Shown: positions 16,420 through 28,111, counted from the stretch's first letter. The stretch: 64,000 nt of DNA from Jatrophihabitans cynanchi (GCF_027247405.1 NZ_CP097463.1:3038001-3102000); one strand, 5' to 3'. Notes: generated from the sequence alone by a model not told the origin. Made by a program: numbers and translations.

Positions 16420-16748
16420 GACAACTCGGCAAGGGTGTCCAGCGCGATGGTGGAGTGCGCGTAGGCACCTCCGGCGCGCATCTCCGCGGCGACCCAGATC
16501 GCTTCCATGATCTGCTCGTCGGTGGCGCCCTTGCGATGGGCCAGCTTGGTGTGGCCCTGGATGCAGTACGGGCACTGGGTGGTGTGCGCGACGGCGACAG
16601 CGATCAGCTGCTTGGTCTGCTCCGGGAGTGCCCCGTCGGCGAACACCGCACGGCTGAAGGCTTCGAAGGCCTCGTGCGTGTGCGGCGCCAATTGCTTGCG
16701 CCTGGCGGCGGTCTCGGCGGTGCTCTGGTGGTACAGCGAGTCGGACAT
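16416..16748 (-). CDS. Second AhpD/carboxymuconolactone decarboxylase-like protein
   Basis: This 110-residue protein carries TTQCPYCIQGHTKLA, the CXXC-XXXH signature of AhpD and CMD proteins, around residues 58-66. An AGGAGG ribosome-binding site precedes the ATG. It is directly upstream of, and overlapping with, another AhpD-like gene, so the two may form a hetero-oligomer or act in sequence against peroxides. A 23-bp inverted repeat in the short gap behind aconitase suggests separate control. Confidence 0.85.
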   Translation of the reverse strand: MSDSLYHQSTAETAARRKQLAPHTHEAFEAFSRAVFADGALPEQTKQLIAVAVAHTTQCPYCIQGHTKLAHRKGATDEQIMEAIWVAAEMRAGGAYAHSTIALDTLAELS

Positions 16749-16766
16749 CTTCTCTTCTCCTCCTTC

Positions 16767-16789
16767 TTTTACCTACCGTACTCGTAAAA
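16767..16789. promoter_or_regulatory. Inverted repeat TTTTAC-N11-GTAAAA upstream of the AhpD pair
   Basis: Within the 53 bp between the aconitase stop and the AhpD-pair start lies a perfect 6-bp inverted repeat with an 11-bp spacer containing CTACCGTACTCG. The stretch is AT-rich against a very GC-rich background. Its position 19 bp upstream of the ATG suits a repressor or redox-regulator operator. The regulator is unknown. Confidence 0.5.
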
Positions 16790-16801
16790 AAGGAGCGAGC
16801 C

Positions 16802-19621
<2,820 letters not shown>

Positions 19622-19647
19622 TCACTGCCACCCTAGGCCGAGACGCG

Positions 19648-20016
19648 TCAGCCGCGCAGGGCAAGCCGCCGTCCGGTGCCCCGGCGCGATCCGGCAGGTG
19701 CGTAGGCGAGGTCGTAGTGCGCGAACAGCGCAGGTTCGACCTCGGCGGGCAACGCGTGGCCGGGCCGCACGGACGGGCAGCGGCGCGCGAGTTCCTTGCC
19801 GCACTTGACGGTGACCGACGACGGGGCAACGGTTGCGTCGGCGAGTGGGACGAACACCAGTCGCCGACGGCAGCGGCGCAACATGGCCACGCCGGCGAAG
19901 GACACCATGCCGGTGTCGGTGTCCAGATAGAGGCTGGCGAGTTGACCGATGCGCTCGCCGCGCGCGTCGAGGACCTTACGTCCCACGATGTCGGTGGTGA
20001 ACTCCGATGGGCTCAC
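19648..20016 (-). CDS. PRC-barrel domain protein
   Basis: The 122-residue product begins with FTTDIVGRKVLDARGERIGQLASLYLDTDTGMVSFA, a clear PRC-barrel beta-barrel segment related to the RimM and photosynthetic reaction centre H-subunit barrel. The C-terminal half is basic and has no recognised domain. Such proteins are common in actinobacteria and poorly characterised; some are stress-induced. The GTG at 20016 has a GGGAG site. It lies 53 bp upstream of acnA on the same strand and may be co-transcribed. Confidence 0.78.
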   Translation of the reverse strand: MSPSEFTTDIVGRKVLDARGERIGQLASLYLDTDTGMVSFAGVAMLRRCRRRLVFVPLADATVAPSSVTVKCGKELARRCPSVRPGHALPAEVEPALFAHYDLAYAPAGSRRGTGRRLALRG

Positions 20017-20049
20017 GGGTACTCCCTTCCGGCGTTGATACCGCCGGGC

Positions 20050-20087
20050 GGTCCTGACCGGGCGGGATGCCCGCCACGGCCAGGACC
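20050..20087 (-). terminator. Branched hairpin between cspA and the PRC-barrel gene
   Basis: An outer 7-bp stem GGTCCTG / CAGGACC encloses an inner GGGC/GCCC stem. It starts about 17 bases past the cold-shock gene stop. It lacks a U tract, as actinobacterial terminators often do, so a terminator role is plausible. Confidence 0.45.
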
Positions 20088-20103
20088 AGTTGTCCTGCGT
20101 GCG

Positions 20104-20307
20104 TCAGATGACGCGGACGTTGTCGGCCTGCGGGCCCTTCTGGCCGGCGACCGTGTCGAACTCGACGCGCTGGTTGTCGTCCAGGCTCTTGTACCCGTCG
20201 CCCGCCAGGCTCGAGTAGTGCACGAAGACGTCCTTGGTGCCGTCGTCGGGTGCGATGAAGCCGAAGCCCTTCTCGCTGTTGAACCACTTCACAGTTCCCT
20301 GCGCCAT
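20104..20307 (-). CDS. cspA: Cold shock protein (CspA family)
   Basis: The 67-residue OB-fold protein contains RNP1 (KGFGFI) and RNP2 (DVFVHYS) and is full length for the family. It binds single-stranded RNA or DNA and acts as an RNA chaperone. A strong AAAGGAAA ribosome-binding site precedes the ATG. It sits between a fatty acid desaturase and a PRC-barrel gene and close to a DEAD-box helicase, an arrangement consistent with cold acclimation. Confidence 0.96.
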   Translation of the reverse strand: MAQGTVKWFNSEKGFGFIAPDDGTKDVFVHYSSLAGDGYKSLDDNQRVEFDTVAGQKGPQADNVRVI

Positions 20308-20488
20308 GGTGATTTCCTTTCGGTGAGTTGTGCCGAGCCGCACCGTGTGTGCGGGCCGCGGTCGTGACGTCCGACGCCGTAACTCGATCCGAGAGGATGA
20401 GGACTTCGTCGCGCGCTGCAGAAATCCCGCGCGCCGTGACGTGAAGGAGAAATGCCTAACCAAGGACTACGGTAACACCGTTTGCGGC
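20308..20488 (-). promoter_or_regulatory. Long upstream region and probable 5' leader of cspA
   Basis: There are 181 bp between the desaturase stop and the cspA start. Part of it is AT-richer than its surroundings (20440-20480). Long structured leaders are usual in cold-shock genes and control their translation. A TAGGCA hexamer on the minus strand near 20453 is one possible -10, but no convincing -35 is seen. Confidence 0.35.
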
Positions 20489-21577
20489 TCAACCGGCCGT
20501 CGCGGCCGTCGAGCGCAGCGGAGCGCCCAGCGCATGCAGGTGCCGCAGCACGATCGCGTACGAGCCGAACAACGAGGTCTCGGTGTACGGAATTGCGTAC
20601 GCGGCGCAGTGGGCCCGCACGACTGCCTGTGCCTTGCGCAGGTTGGCGCGCGGCATGCTCGGGAACAGGTGGTGCTCGACCTGGTAGTTCAGCCCGCCGA
20701 GCAGCAGGTCGGTGAACCAGCCGCCGCGCACGTTGCGCGAGGTCAGCACCTGGCGCCGCAGGTAATCGATCTTGCTGCCGGCCTTGATGGTGGGCATTCC
20801 CTTGTGGTTCGGGGCGAACGAGCATCCCATGTACAGCCCGAACACGGCCTGGTGCACGCCGAAGAAGGCCACCGCCTGAGCGGGCGTCAGCACCAGGACG
20901 AGCGCCGCGAGGTACGCGACGGCGTGCAGTGCGAGCAGCACGATCTCCACGGTCCGGTAGCGCCCGGAGCGCCCGACCGGCGCGGCCGTGAGGTGGCGGG
21001 CGCTGGACACGTGCAGGTTCAGGCCCTCGAGCAGCAGCAGCGGGAAGAACAACGCCGCCTGGTGGCGACCGATGAACCGGCCCAGCCGGCGGTGACGTGC
21101 GGCGATCTGGTCGGTGGTGAAGGCCAGCACGCCGTCGCCGATGTCCGGATCCTGCCCCTCGTGGTTCGGGTGCGAGTGGTGCCGGTTGTGCTTGTCGACC
21201 CACCAGGCGAAGCTCAGCCCGACCAGCAGGTTGCCGGCCACGATGGTGAGCAGGTCGTTCGCGCGGCGGCTGTGCCAGACCTGCTGGTGGCCGCCGTCGT
21301 GGCCCAGGAACGCGACCTGGGTGAACAGCACGCCGAGCGCGGCGGCCACGATCAACTGCAGCCACGATTGGCCGAGCCAGACGAAGGTCGCCCACGCACC
21401 GGCGAACGCGGCCAGCGTCACCGCGATGCGCAGCAGGTAGCTGCCGTAACGGCGATCGAGCAGCTTCGCCTGCCGGATCTGACGTGACAAGATGGCGAAC
21501 TCGCTGCCGCGGCGCACGTCCGCCGGACGGGTCTCAACGGTGAGGGTCAAGAGGGGAACCTTCGTCGGCGCCGACAT
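20489..21577 (-). CDS. Membrane fatty acid desaturase (acyl-lipid type)
   Basis: The 362-residue membrane protein has the three histidine boxes of the fatty-acid desaturase superfamily: HDGGHQ (about 91), HNRHHSHPNH (about 129) and QVEHHLFP (about 300). The QVEHH form is typical of front-end or delta-6/linoleoyl-type acyl-lipid desaturases. No cytochrome b5 domain is fused. I chose the ATG at 21577; in-frame ATGs further up (21583, 21625) are possible and no start has a clear ribosome-binding site. It is divergent from a DEAD-box helicase and upstream of cspA, suggesting membrane adaptation to cold. Confidence 0.88.
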   Translation of the reverse strand: MSAPTKVPLLTLTVETRPADVRRGSEFAILSRQIRQAKLLDRRYGSYLLRIAVTLAAFAGAWATFVWLGQSWLQLIVAAALGVLFTQVAFLGHDGGHQQVWHSRRANDLLTIVAGNLLVGLSFAWWVDKHNRHHSHPNHEGQDPDIGDGVLAFTTDQIAARHRRLGRFIGRHQAALFFPLLLLEGLNLHVSSARHLTAAPVGRSGRYRTVEIVLLALHAVAYLAALVLVLTPAQAVAFFGVHQAVFGLYMGCSFAPNHKGMPTIKAGSKIDYLRRQVLTSRNVRGGWFTDLLLGGLNYQVEHHLFPSMPRANLRKAQAVVRAHCAAYAIPYTETSLFGSYAIVLRHLHALGAPLRSTAATAG

Positions 21578-21712
21578 GCTCGTGTGCCGCCGGATCTCTG
21601 CCCAGCATGACGCCTGGATCATGATCACGCCAGGTGCACTCGGACCCCGCACAAGTGGAGGGCCCGTCCGGTCGTGCCGTTCGGTCCGGGCGCGGCTGGT
21701 AGGCTGGCTGAA

Positions 21713-21753
21713 GCGGCATTTTCCGCCGCGCCTCTTGCGGGCGAGCCTCCCGC
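21713..21753 (+). promoter_or_regulatory. Two small hairpins in the presumed leader of the DEAD-box helicase gene
   Basis: GCGGC (21713) pairs with GCCGC (21725), and GCGGG (21737) pairs with CCCGC (21749). They follow a TAGGCT hexamer at 21700-21705 that could be a -10. If so, the helicase mRNA has a leader of about 120 bases. This is weak evidence, but long leaders are common for cold-induced helicases. Confidence 0.3.
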
Positions 21754-21831
21754 CACGGTTCTGCTGATCGCCAGCCTCCGCTACCTGCGAGGTTGTTGCC
21801 GATCGCGAGCCACTCGTTCTTTGGAATACAC

Positions 21832-23202
21832 GTGAGTTCATCTCGTTCCCCCCTGCCTGCAGCGACGTCTGCAGCCGCGCCGGCCGGTCGCCGGTCGCGC
21901 CGCGGTCGGCGTCCCGGCGCAGGTCACCAGCCGGTGCCGGCCCCGGCCGGCGCACGCACCGCGGCGCACCGGCCCGCGCCCAGCTCGAAGCGCCCGGCGC
22001 TCGTGCGCCCGGCCGTTGCGCCCGTGCCGAGCGCAACGACGCCCGGCCGCAGCTTCGCCGAACTCGGGCTGCCTGCCGTGCTGGTCGAGGCGCTCGCCGC
22101 GGCGAACCTGACGCAGCCCACCGCCATCCAGGACGCGGCCCTGCCCGACGCCCTGGCCGGCCGCGATGTTCTCGGCCGCGCCCGGACCGGATCGGGCAAG
22201 ACGCTCGCCTTCGGACTGCCGCTGCTCACCCGGCTCGCCGCCGGGTCCGGGACGTCACGGCCGACCCGCCCGCGCGCCGTCGTGCTGCTGCCCACCCGCG
22301 AGTTGGCGCAGCAGGTCGAGGCCGCACTGCGCCCGCTCGCCGACCAGGTGCACCTGCGCATGCTGGTCGTGGTCGGCGGGATGCCGATCAACAAGCAGAT
22401 CGCCGAGCTGCGGCGCGGGGTCGACGTGCTCGTCGCGACCCCCGGCCGGCTGGTGGATCTGATCGAGCGCAAGGCCGCGGTGCTCGACTCGGTGTCGATC
22501 GCGGTGCTGGACGAGGCGGACCATATGGCCGACCTCGGCTTCATGCCGGCCGTGACCCGCATCCTGAACGCCATGCCGCCCACGCGGCAGTGCCTGCTGT
22601 TCTCGGCAACTCTGGACCGCGACGTCGATCGGCTCGTGGCGCGCTACCTGTCCGATCCGGTGGTGCACCGGGTGGACACCGGCGAGGTGCCGGCCGCGGC
22701 GATGGATCACCAGGTCTTCCGGCTGGCTCACGAGGACAAGGTCGCCGTCGCCGCCGAGATCGCCGCGCGCGAGCCGCGCACGCTGTTCTTCGTCCGCACC
22801 AAGCACGGCGCCGACCGGCTGGCGCGGCAGTTCCGCACCCGCGGGATCGACGCCGCCGCGCTGCACGGGAACCTGAACCAGAACCAGCGCCGCCGCGCGC
22901 TCGACGGGTTCACCTCCGGCCAGAACCGCGTGCTCGTCGCGACCGACGTGGCCGCGCGCGGGATCCACGTCGACGACCTCGACCTGGTGGTGCACTACGA
23001 CCCGCCGGCGGATCCGAAGGTGTACGCGCACCGCTCCGGCCGCACGGCACGCGCCGGCGCGAGCGGCACCGTACTCACCCTGGTCGCCCCGCAGCAGCAG
23101 GACGACATGGCGCGCATCCACGCGGCAACCTCGATCCGGGCCCGCTTCACCGCGGTCCGCCCCGGCCACCCGGCGATCGCCGAACTCGCAGCACCCGCCT
23201 GA
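21832..23202 (+). CDS. DEAD-box ATP-dependent RNA helicase
   Basis: The 456-residue protein has all core helicase motifs: Q motif (LTQPTAIQ), I (ARTGSGKT, about 117), II (DEAD, about 226), III (SAT), V (ATDVAARGIH) and VI (HRSGRTAR). A basic Ala/Pro/Arg-rich N-terminal extension of about 60 residues precedes the core. It resembles RhlE/CshA proteins that remodel RNA in ribosome assembly and cold stress. The GTG at 21832 is preferred because the preceding codons have poor G/C third positions; a TTG at 21793 is the alternative. Confidence 0.92.
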   Translation: MSSSRSPLPAATSAAAPAGRRSRRGRRPGAGHQPVPAPAGARTAAHRPAPSSKRPALVRPAVAPVPSATTPGRSFAELGLPAVLVEALAAANLTQPTAIQDAALPDALAGRDVLGRARTGSGKTLAFGLPLLTRLAAGSGTSRPTRPRAVVLLPTRELAQQVEAALRPLADQVHLRMLVVVGGMPINKQIAELRRGVDVLVATPGRLVDLIERKAAVLDSVSIAVLDEADHMADLGFMPAVTRILNAMPPTRQCLLFSATLDRDVDRLVARYLSDPVVHRVDTGEVPAAAMDHQVFRLAHEDKVAVAAEIAAREPRTLFFVRTKHGADRLARQFRTRGIDAAALHGNLNQNQRRRALDGFTSGQNRVLVATDVAARGIHVDDLDLVVHYDPPADPKVYAHRSGRTARAGASGTVLTLVAPQQQDDMARIHAATSIRARFTAVRPGHPAIAELAAPA

Positions 23203-23206
23203 GCTG

Positions 23207-23662
23207 TCAGTCCGGCGGCCGGCCGCGCCAGGAGCCGAGCACGATCAGTGACTTCGTCCCGATGACCGCCCCGCCGCGGCGCAACCGGTCGACGACCTGC
23301 TGCAGGTGCTGCACGTCGTTGACCCGGATGCGCACCAGCGCGTCCGGGTCGCCCGCGATGGTGCACAGCTCGATGACCTCGGGCGCGGCGACCACGGCGG
23401 CACGGATCTCCTCGACGGCGGTGCTGCCGCTGAAGCGCAGCTCGACGAACGCCTCGAACCCCGTGCCGAGCCGGCTCGGGTCGATGATCGCGCTGTAACC
23501 GCTGATCACGCCGAGCCGTTCCAGCCGGTCGATCCGCCGCTTGACGGGGGCGGGTGAGAGGTTCACCCGGGCGGCGATGTCGGTGACGGTGCGCCGGCCG
23601 TCGGCGACGAGCAGGTCGAGGATCGCGCGGTCGATGGCGTCGACGTCGACGGGGGTGGCCAT
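23207..23662 (-). CDS. Lrp/AsnC-family transcriptional regulator
   Basis: The 151-residue protein has an N-terminal winged helix-turn-helix (DRAILDLLVADGRRTVTDIA, SPAPVKRRIDRLERLGVI) followed by an AsnC ligand-binding RAM domain (about residues 70-145). Such regulators sense amino acids. It is divergent from a large indolepyruvate:ferredoxin oxidoreductase gene, which strongly suggests that it controls that gene in response to an aromatic or other amino acid. The ligand is inferred, not visible. Confidence 0.9.
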   Translation of the reverse strand: MATPVDVDAIDRAILDLLVADGRRTVTDIAARVNLSPAPVKRRIDRLERLGVISGYSAIIDPSRLGTGFEAFVELRFSGSTAVEEIRAAVVAAPEVIELCTIAGDPDALVRIRVNDVQHLQQVVDRLRRGGAVIGTKSLIVLGSWRGRPPD

Positions 23663-23784
23663 GCCGGCAGTGTAGGCGCAACATTCCGGCGACAGATGCT
23701 GGCCTGCCGTAGCAAAAGATGCGTAGGGCGCCGAGATCCTGCCAGTTCATTGCGTGCCGATCCCCGCGCCGTTGCACTGTCCGG
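23663..23784. promoter_or_regulatory. Divergent control region of the Lrp gene and the indolepyruvate oxidoreductase
   Basis: This 122-bp gap holds both promoters. Around 23709-23724 an imperfect dyad TAGCA-AAAG-ATGCGTA sits in a locally AT-rich patch and may be the Lrp-type site. The match is too short to be certain. Confidence 0.35.
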
Positions 23785-26700
23785 ATGACCGACATCGGGC
23801 CGGGCCGGCCTGCCGTCACGCTTGCGGACAAGTACGCGCTGGAGCACGGCCGGGTGCTCATCTCCGGGGTCCAGGCGCTGGTGCGGCTCACCCTCGAGCA
23901 ACGCCGCCTCGACCGGGCGCGCGGCCTGGACACCGCGGTGTTCGTCAGCGGCTACCAGGGCTCGCCGCTTGGCGGGCTGGATCTGGAGCTGCAGCGCGCG
24001 TCGGCGTTGCTCGATCCGGCAGGCGTCGTCTTCCGTCCCGGCGTCAACGAGGAACTCGCCGCCACCGCGGTGGCCGGTACCCAGCTGCTCGCGCACACGC
24101 CGGGCCGCCGGCACGAGGGCGTCACCGGCTTCTGGTACGGCAAGAACCCCGGCCTCGATCGTGCGGCCGACGCCATCCGGCACGGCAACCTGGCCGGCAC
24201 CGCCCCGCTCGGCGGCGCCGTCGCCTGGATCGGCGACGACCCGGACTGCAAGTCCTCGACCGTGCCCAGCCGCTGCGAGCTGATCTGCCAGAGCCTGGCG
24301 ATGCCGCTGTTCGCGCCGTCCACGGTGGGCGAGATCGTCGAGCTCGGCCTGCACGCGGTGGCGCTCTCGCGCGCGAGCGGCCTGTGGACCGGCCTGAAGA
24401 TCGTCGCCGACATCGCCGACGCGAGCGCCACCGTCGAACTGGACGACGTGCGCAACGGCATCCCGGAGCCGGACCGCACGCCGCGTCAGCCGGTGGCCGC
24501 GCTGGTCGGCCCTGCCGCGCTGGACGCCGAGCACGACCAGCTCACCCGCCGGCTCGACCTGGCTCGCGCGTATGCGCGTACCCACCAGCTGAACACGATC
24601 ACCTTCAATACGCGCACCGCCACGCTCGGCGTGCTCGCGTCCGGGCTCACCTACGCGGTGGTGCTGCGCGCGCTCGCCGACCTCGGCCTGGACGAGGCGG
24701 ACCTGCAGTCGCTGGGCATCCGGCTGATCAAGCTCGCGATGCCGTTCCCGCTCGACGCGGACGCGCTCGCCGAGCTCACCGACGGGCTGGCCGAGGTGCT
24801 GGTCGTAGAGGACAAGACGCCGTTCCTGCAGGACACGCTCAAGCAGGCGCTGTACGAGCGCGAGGACCGGCCGCGCGTCGTCGGCCGCTTCGACGAGAAC
24901 GGCCGGCCGCTGCTCACCGCTCGGGGCGCCCTCGACGCGCAGGCGGTCGCCCTCGCGCTGGCCGCACGGATCGGCGCGGACCGGCTGCCTGCCGCCGCGG
25001 TCGCGCGACTGCAGGCGATGCGGGCGCCCCGTCCGCGTCCGCGCACCGCCCTGAACACCCTCGCGGCGCGCGTCCCGTACTTCTGCTCCGGCTGCCCGCA
25101 CAACACCTCGACGCGGGCCGACCAGGACACGCTGGTCGGGGTCGGGATCGGCTGTCACGCGATGATCGCGCTGGACGGGCACGGCCGCGGCCATCAGGTC
25201 GGGCTGACCCAGATGGGCGGTGAGGGCGCGCAGTGGATCGGCCTCGCCCCCTTCACCGGCGACCGCCACTTCGTTCAGAACCTCGGCGACGGCACGTTCC
25301 ACCACTCCGGCTCGCTCGCCGTCCGCGCCGCGGTCGCCGCCGGCGTCACGATGACCTACAAGCTGCTGTACAACGACGCGGTGGCGATGACCGGCGGTCA
25401 GCGGGCCGAGGGCAGGTTGGACGTACCGGCGATCACGCGGCTGCTCGCGATCGAGGGCGTGCGGCGCATCGTGATCACCACGCCGGAACCGAGCAGCTAC
25501 CGTCGCGTAGCGCTCGACCCGATCGCGTCCGTCCGGCATCGCGACGAGTTCGCCGAGGTCGAACGTGAGCTGGCGGGCGTCGACGGCGTCACCGTGCTGA
25601 TCCACGACGACCAGTGCGCAGCCGAGCAACGCCGGATGCGCAAGCGCGGCACGCTGACGACAGCCGCCGAGCGCATCGTGATCAACCGGCGCGTCTGCGA
25701 GGGCTGCGGCGACTGCGGCGACAAGTCCAGCTGCCTGTCGGTGCAGCCGGTCGCGACCGAGTTCGGCCGCAAGACGCAGATCCACCAGGCGTCCTGCAAC
25801 TTCGACGTGAGCTGCACGAAGGGCGACTGCCCGGCGTTCCTGCTGGTGCGCCCGGGTGGCAAGGCGCGCCGGGCGGTCCCGGAGCCGCCCGCGAACCTGC
25901 CCGCGCCGCAGCGTGCCTTCGGGCCGGCCGGCGTGCTGGTGCGCATGCCGGGCATCGGCGGCACCGGCGTGGTGACCGTGTCCCAGATCCTGCAGATGGC
26001 CGCGCACCTGGACGGGCTGCATGCCGCGGGGCTGGAACAGACCGGGCTGGCGCAAAAGGGCGGCCCGGTGGTCAGCGACGTGCGGATCGGCAAGGAGCCG
26101 ATCAGCGGCGCGCTGCGTGCGTCACGCTCCAGCGCCGACGTGCTGATCGGCTTCGATCTGCTGGGTGCCGCCGCGGACTCCAACCTGGCTGTCGCCGATC
26201 CGGCGCGCACCGTGGCCATCGTCAACACCGCGCTCGTGCCGACCGCGCAGATGGTGACCAACCGGGTGGTGCTGCCGGGCTCGCCCGCCGAGGCCCTCGA
26301 GCGCATCGCGGCCGCCACCTGCGAGATCGTGTCCCTCGACGCGCAGCGGCTCGCCGAGGAGCTTTTCGACGACCACATGCCGGCGAACATGCTGCTGGTC
26401 GGTGCCGCGTACCAGCGCGGCTGCCTGCCGATCAGCGCCGAGTCGATCGAGCAGGCCATCCGGCTCAACGGCGCCGCGGTCGACGTCACGCTCGCCGCGT
26501 TCGCCTGGGGCCGAGCCGCGGTGGCCGACCCGGCCGCGCTCGAGGCGGCGCGGGCGACGCCGGAGCTGCCCGTGGTGGCGGTGGACGCGGCGGCGCGCGC
26601 GATGGCCGCGACGACCGGGCTGTCCGGCGCGCTCGGCGACGCGGTGGCACTTCGGGTCGCCGACCTGATCGGTTACCAGCACGAGGCGTACGCGCGGCGC

Positions 26701-27255
26701 TACGCCGACGACGTGCGCGAGTTCGCGCGTGCCGCGGCGTCACGGGTCGCGGCGGCCTCCGACGGGCTCGTCCGCGCGTACGCCGAGAACCTGCACAAGC
26801 TGATGGCGTACAAGGACGAATACGAGGTGGCCCGGCTGCACCTGGACGGGGTGGAGCGGGCGCGGCTCAGCGCCGAGTTCGGCCCGGACGCGACCGCGAC
26901 GGTGCTGCTGCACCCGCCGGTGCTGCGTGCGCTCGGCATGAACCGCAAGCTGCGGCTGGGCCGGACGGCCACCCCGCTGTTCGCCCTGCTGCGGGCTGCG
27001 CGGCGGCTGCGCGGCACCCGCTTGGACCTCTTCGCCTACAGCGCGATGCGCCGCACCGAGCGCGAGCTGGTGGCCGAGTACCGCGAGCTGGCGGCGCAGG
27101 GGCTCGCGCACGTGGACGCCGGCAACCTCGCCGAGGTGATCGCGCTGTTGCGGCTGCCCGAGGCGATCCGCGGTTACGAGCAGCTCAAGCTGGCCCGGGT
27201 TGCCGAGTTCCGCGCCGCGTCCGCAGCGGCGCTGCGCCGAATCGCCGCGGGCTGA
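23785..27255 (+). CDS. Fused indolepyruvate:ferredoxin oxidoreductase (IorA-IorB type)
   Basis: The 1156-residue protein joins the alpha and beta parts of a 2-oxoacid:ferredoxin oxidoreductase. It has an N-terminal pyruvate-ferredoxin oxidoreductase-like domain, a TPP-binding domain (FCSGCPHN near residue 433; IGCHAMI), a cysteine-rich Fe-S segment (CEGCGDCGDKSSC near 638; CNFDVSCTKGDC) and a C-terminal gamma domain (GIGGTGVVTV near 737). These enzymes oxidatively decarboxylate arylpyruvates or other 2-oxo acids to acyl-CoA with ferredoxin as acceptor. The ATG at 23785 gives the family start; the open frame continues 22 codons upstream. It is probably controlled by the divergent Lrp protein. 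Confidence 0.92.
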   Translation: MTDIGPGRPAVTLADKYALEHGRVLISGVQALVRLTLEQRRLDRARGLDTAVFVSGYQGSPLGGLDLELQRASALLDPAGVVFRPGVNEELAATAVAGTQLLAHTPGRRHEGVTGFWYGKNPGLDRAADAIRHGNLAGTAPLGGAVAWIGDDPDCKSSTVPSRCELICQSLAMPLFAPSTVGEIVELGLHAVALSRASGLWTGLKIVADIADASATVELDDVRNGIPEPDRTPRQPVAALVGPAALDAEHDQLTRRLDLARAYARTHQLNTITFNTRTATLGVLASGLTYAVVLRALADLGLDEADLQSLGIRLIKLAMPFPLDADALAELTDGLAEVLVVEDKTPFLQDTLKQALYEREDRPRVVGRFDENGRPLLTARGALDAQAVALALAARIGADRLPAAAVARLQAMRAPRPRPRTALNTLAARVPYFCSGCPHNTSTRADQDTLVGVGIGCHAMIALDGHGRGHQVGLTQMGGEGAQWIGLAPFTGDRHFVQNLGDGTFHHSGSLAVRAAVAAGVTMTYKLLYNDAVAMTGGQRAEGRLDVPAITRLLAIEGVRRIVITTPEPSSYRRVALDPIASVRHRDEFAEVERELAGVDGVTVLIHDDQCAAEQRRMRKRGTLTTAAERIVINRRVCEGCGDCGDKSSCLSVQPVATEFGRKTQIHQASCNFDVSCTKGDCPAFLLVRPGGKARRAVPEPPANLPAPQRAFGPAGVLVRMPGIGGTGVVTVSQILQMAAHLDGLHAAGLEQTGLAQKGGPVVSDVRIGKEPISGALRASRSSADVLIGFDLLGAAADSNLAVADPARTVAIVNTALVPTAQMVTNRVVLPGSPAEALERIAAATCEIVSLDAQRLAEELFDDHMPANMLLVGAAYQRGCLPISAESIEQAIRLNGAAVDVTLAAFAWGRAAVADPAALEAARATPELPVVAVDAAARAMAATTGLSGALGDAVALRVADLIGYQHEAYARRYADDVREFARAAASRVAAASDGLVRAYAENLHKLMAYKDEYEVARLHLDGVERARLSAEFGPDATATVLLHPPVLRALGMNRKLRLGRTATPLFALLRAARRLRGTRLDLFAYSAMRRTERELVAEYRELAAQGLAHVDAGNLAEVIALLRLPEAIRGYEQLKLARVAEFRAASAAALRRIAAG

Positions 27256-27290
27256 CCGCTCAAGCGGCTGACCGCTGCCGGCTGACCGCT
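27250..27290. repeat. Three copies of GGCTGACCGCT between convergent genes
   Basis: Copies at 27250, 27266 and 27280 are identical and span the gap between the oxidoreductase stop and the convergent DsbA-family gene. CCGC-TCAA-GCGG and CCGC-TCAG-GCGG dyads within them could terminate transcription from both sides. Confidence 0.5.
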
Positions 27291-27928
27291 CAGGCGGCGC
27301 TGTCCGACCAGGCCCGCTCGAGGGCGGTCGCCAGGAGCTCGACCGGCTGCGCGCCGGAAACGCCGTAGCGGCCGTCGAGCACGAAGAACGGGACGCCGGT
27401 GATGCCGAGCGCGCGGGCCTCGGCGAGGTCGTGGTCGACCTCCGTGGCGAAGGCGTCCGAATCCAGCACGGTGGCGGCCGCCTGCGGGTCCAGGCCCGCC
27501 TCCGCAGCCAGGGCGAGCAGCGACTCGCGGTCGAACACCGAGCGGTGCTCGGTGAAGTAGGCGGCGAACAGCCGCTCCGCGAGCTCATCCTGGCGGCCCT
27601 GCTCTCGGGCGAACTGCAGCAGCCGGTGCGCGTCACGCGTGTTGCCGCTGCGCTGCCCGGCCAGGTCGTAATGCAGCCCGTCGCCCGCGGCGCGCTGCTC
27701 CATCTGCCGCTGCGCCTGCTCGGCCTGCTCGATGCTCATCCCGTACTTGCTCGACAGCATCTGCACGGTGGGGCCGGCGTCGGCGGGAGCGGACGGGTCC
27801 AGCTGGAAGGAGCGGTGCACGACGGTGACCTCGTCGCGGTGCTCGAACTGCGCCAGCGCCTGCTCGAAGCGGCGCTTGCCGAGGTAGCACCACGGGCACA
27901 CGACATCGGAGAAGATCTCGACCTGCAT
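27290..27928 (-). CDS. DsbA-family oxidoreductase (FrnE-like)
   Basis: The 212-residue thioredoxin-fold protein has CPWC at residues 11-14 (SDVVCPWCYLGKRRFE) and the cis-Pro segment ITGVPFFVLDGRYGVSGAQP, as in FrnE/DsbA-family and 2-hydroxychromene-2-carboxylate isomerase-related proteins. No signal peptide is present, so it acts in the cytoplasm, probably in thiol-disulfide exchange. The ATG at 27928 begins the first beta strand directly; the upstream open frame has no family similarity. Confidence 0.88.
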   Translation of the reverse strand: MQVEIFSDVVCPWCYLGKRRFEQALAQFEHRDEVTVVHRSFQLDPSAPADAGPTVQMLSSKYGMSIEQAEQAQRQMEQRAAGDGLHYDLAGQRSGNTRDAHRLLQFAREQGRQDELAERLFAAYFTEHRSVFDRESLLALAAEAGLDPQAAATVLDSDAFATEVDHDLAEARALGITGVPFFVLDGRYGVSGAQPVELLATALERAWSDSAA

Positions 27929-28111
27929 GTCGACTACAACCGCGGCGCCCGGCGAACGCTTCCCGTCAGGTTGCCGAGCCCGGTGTCTGTAGTCGGCACT
28001 TCGTCCCGAGGTCGACCGCGAGACTGCTGAGACGTCATGCAGCTCCAGCCGGGCGAGCAGACGCCGCACTGTACGGCCACGTACATGGCTGTACAGATCT
28101 GCTCGCGTGAC

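Noticed and set aside
21606-21630. GATCATGATC palindrome in the desaturase/helicase gap as an operator
   Set aside because: The symmetry is short and partly coincides with possible start codons; there is no second copy or matching regulator.
23563-26055. 830-codon open frame on the minus strand opposite the indolepyruvate oxidoreductase
   Set aside because: It is Arg/Gly/Ala-rich, has no family pattern and lies fully antisense to a well-supported gene; it is a GC-rich shadow frame.
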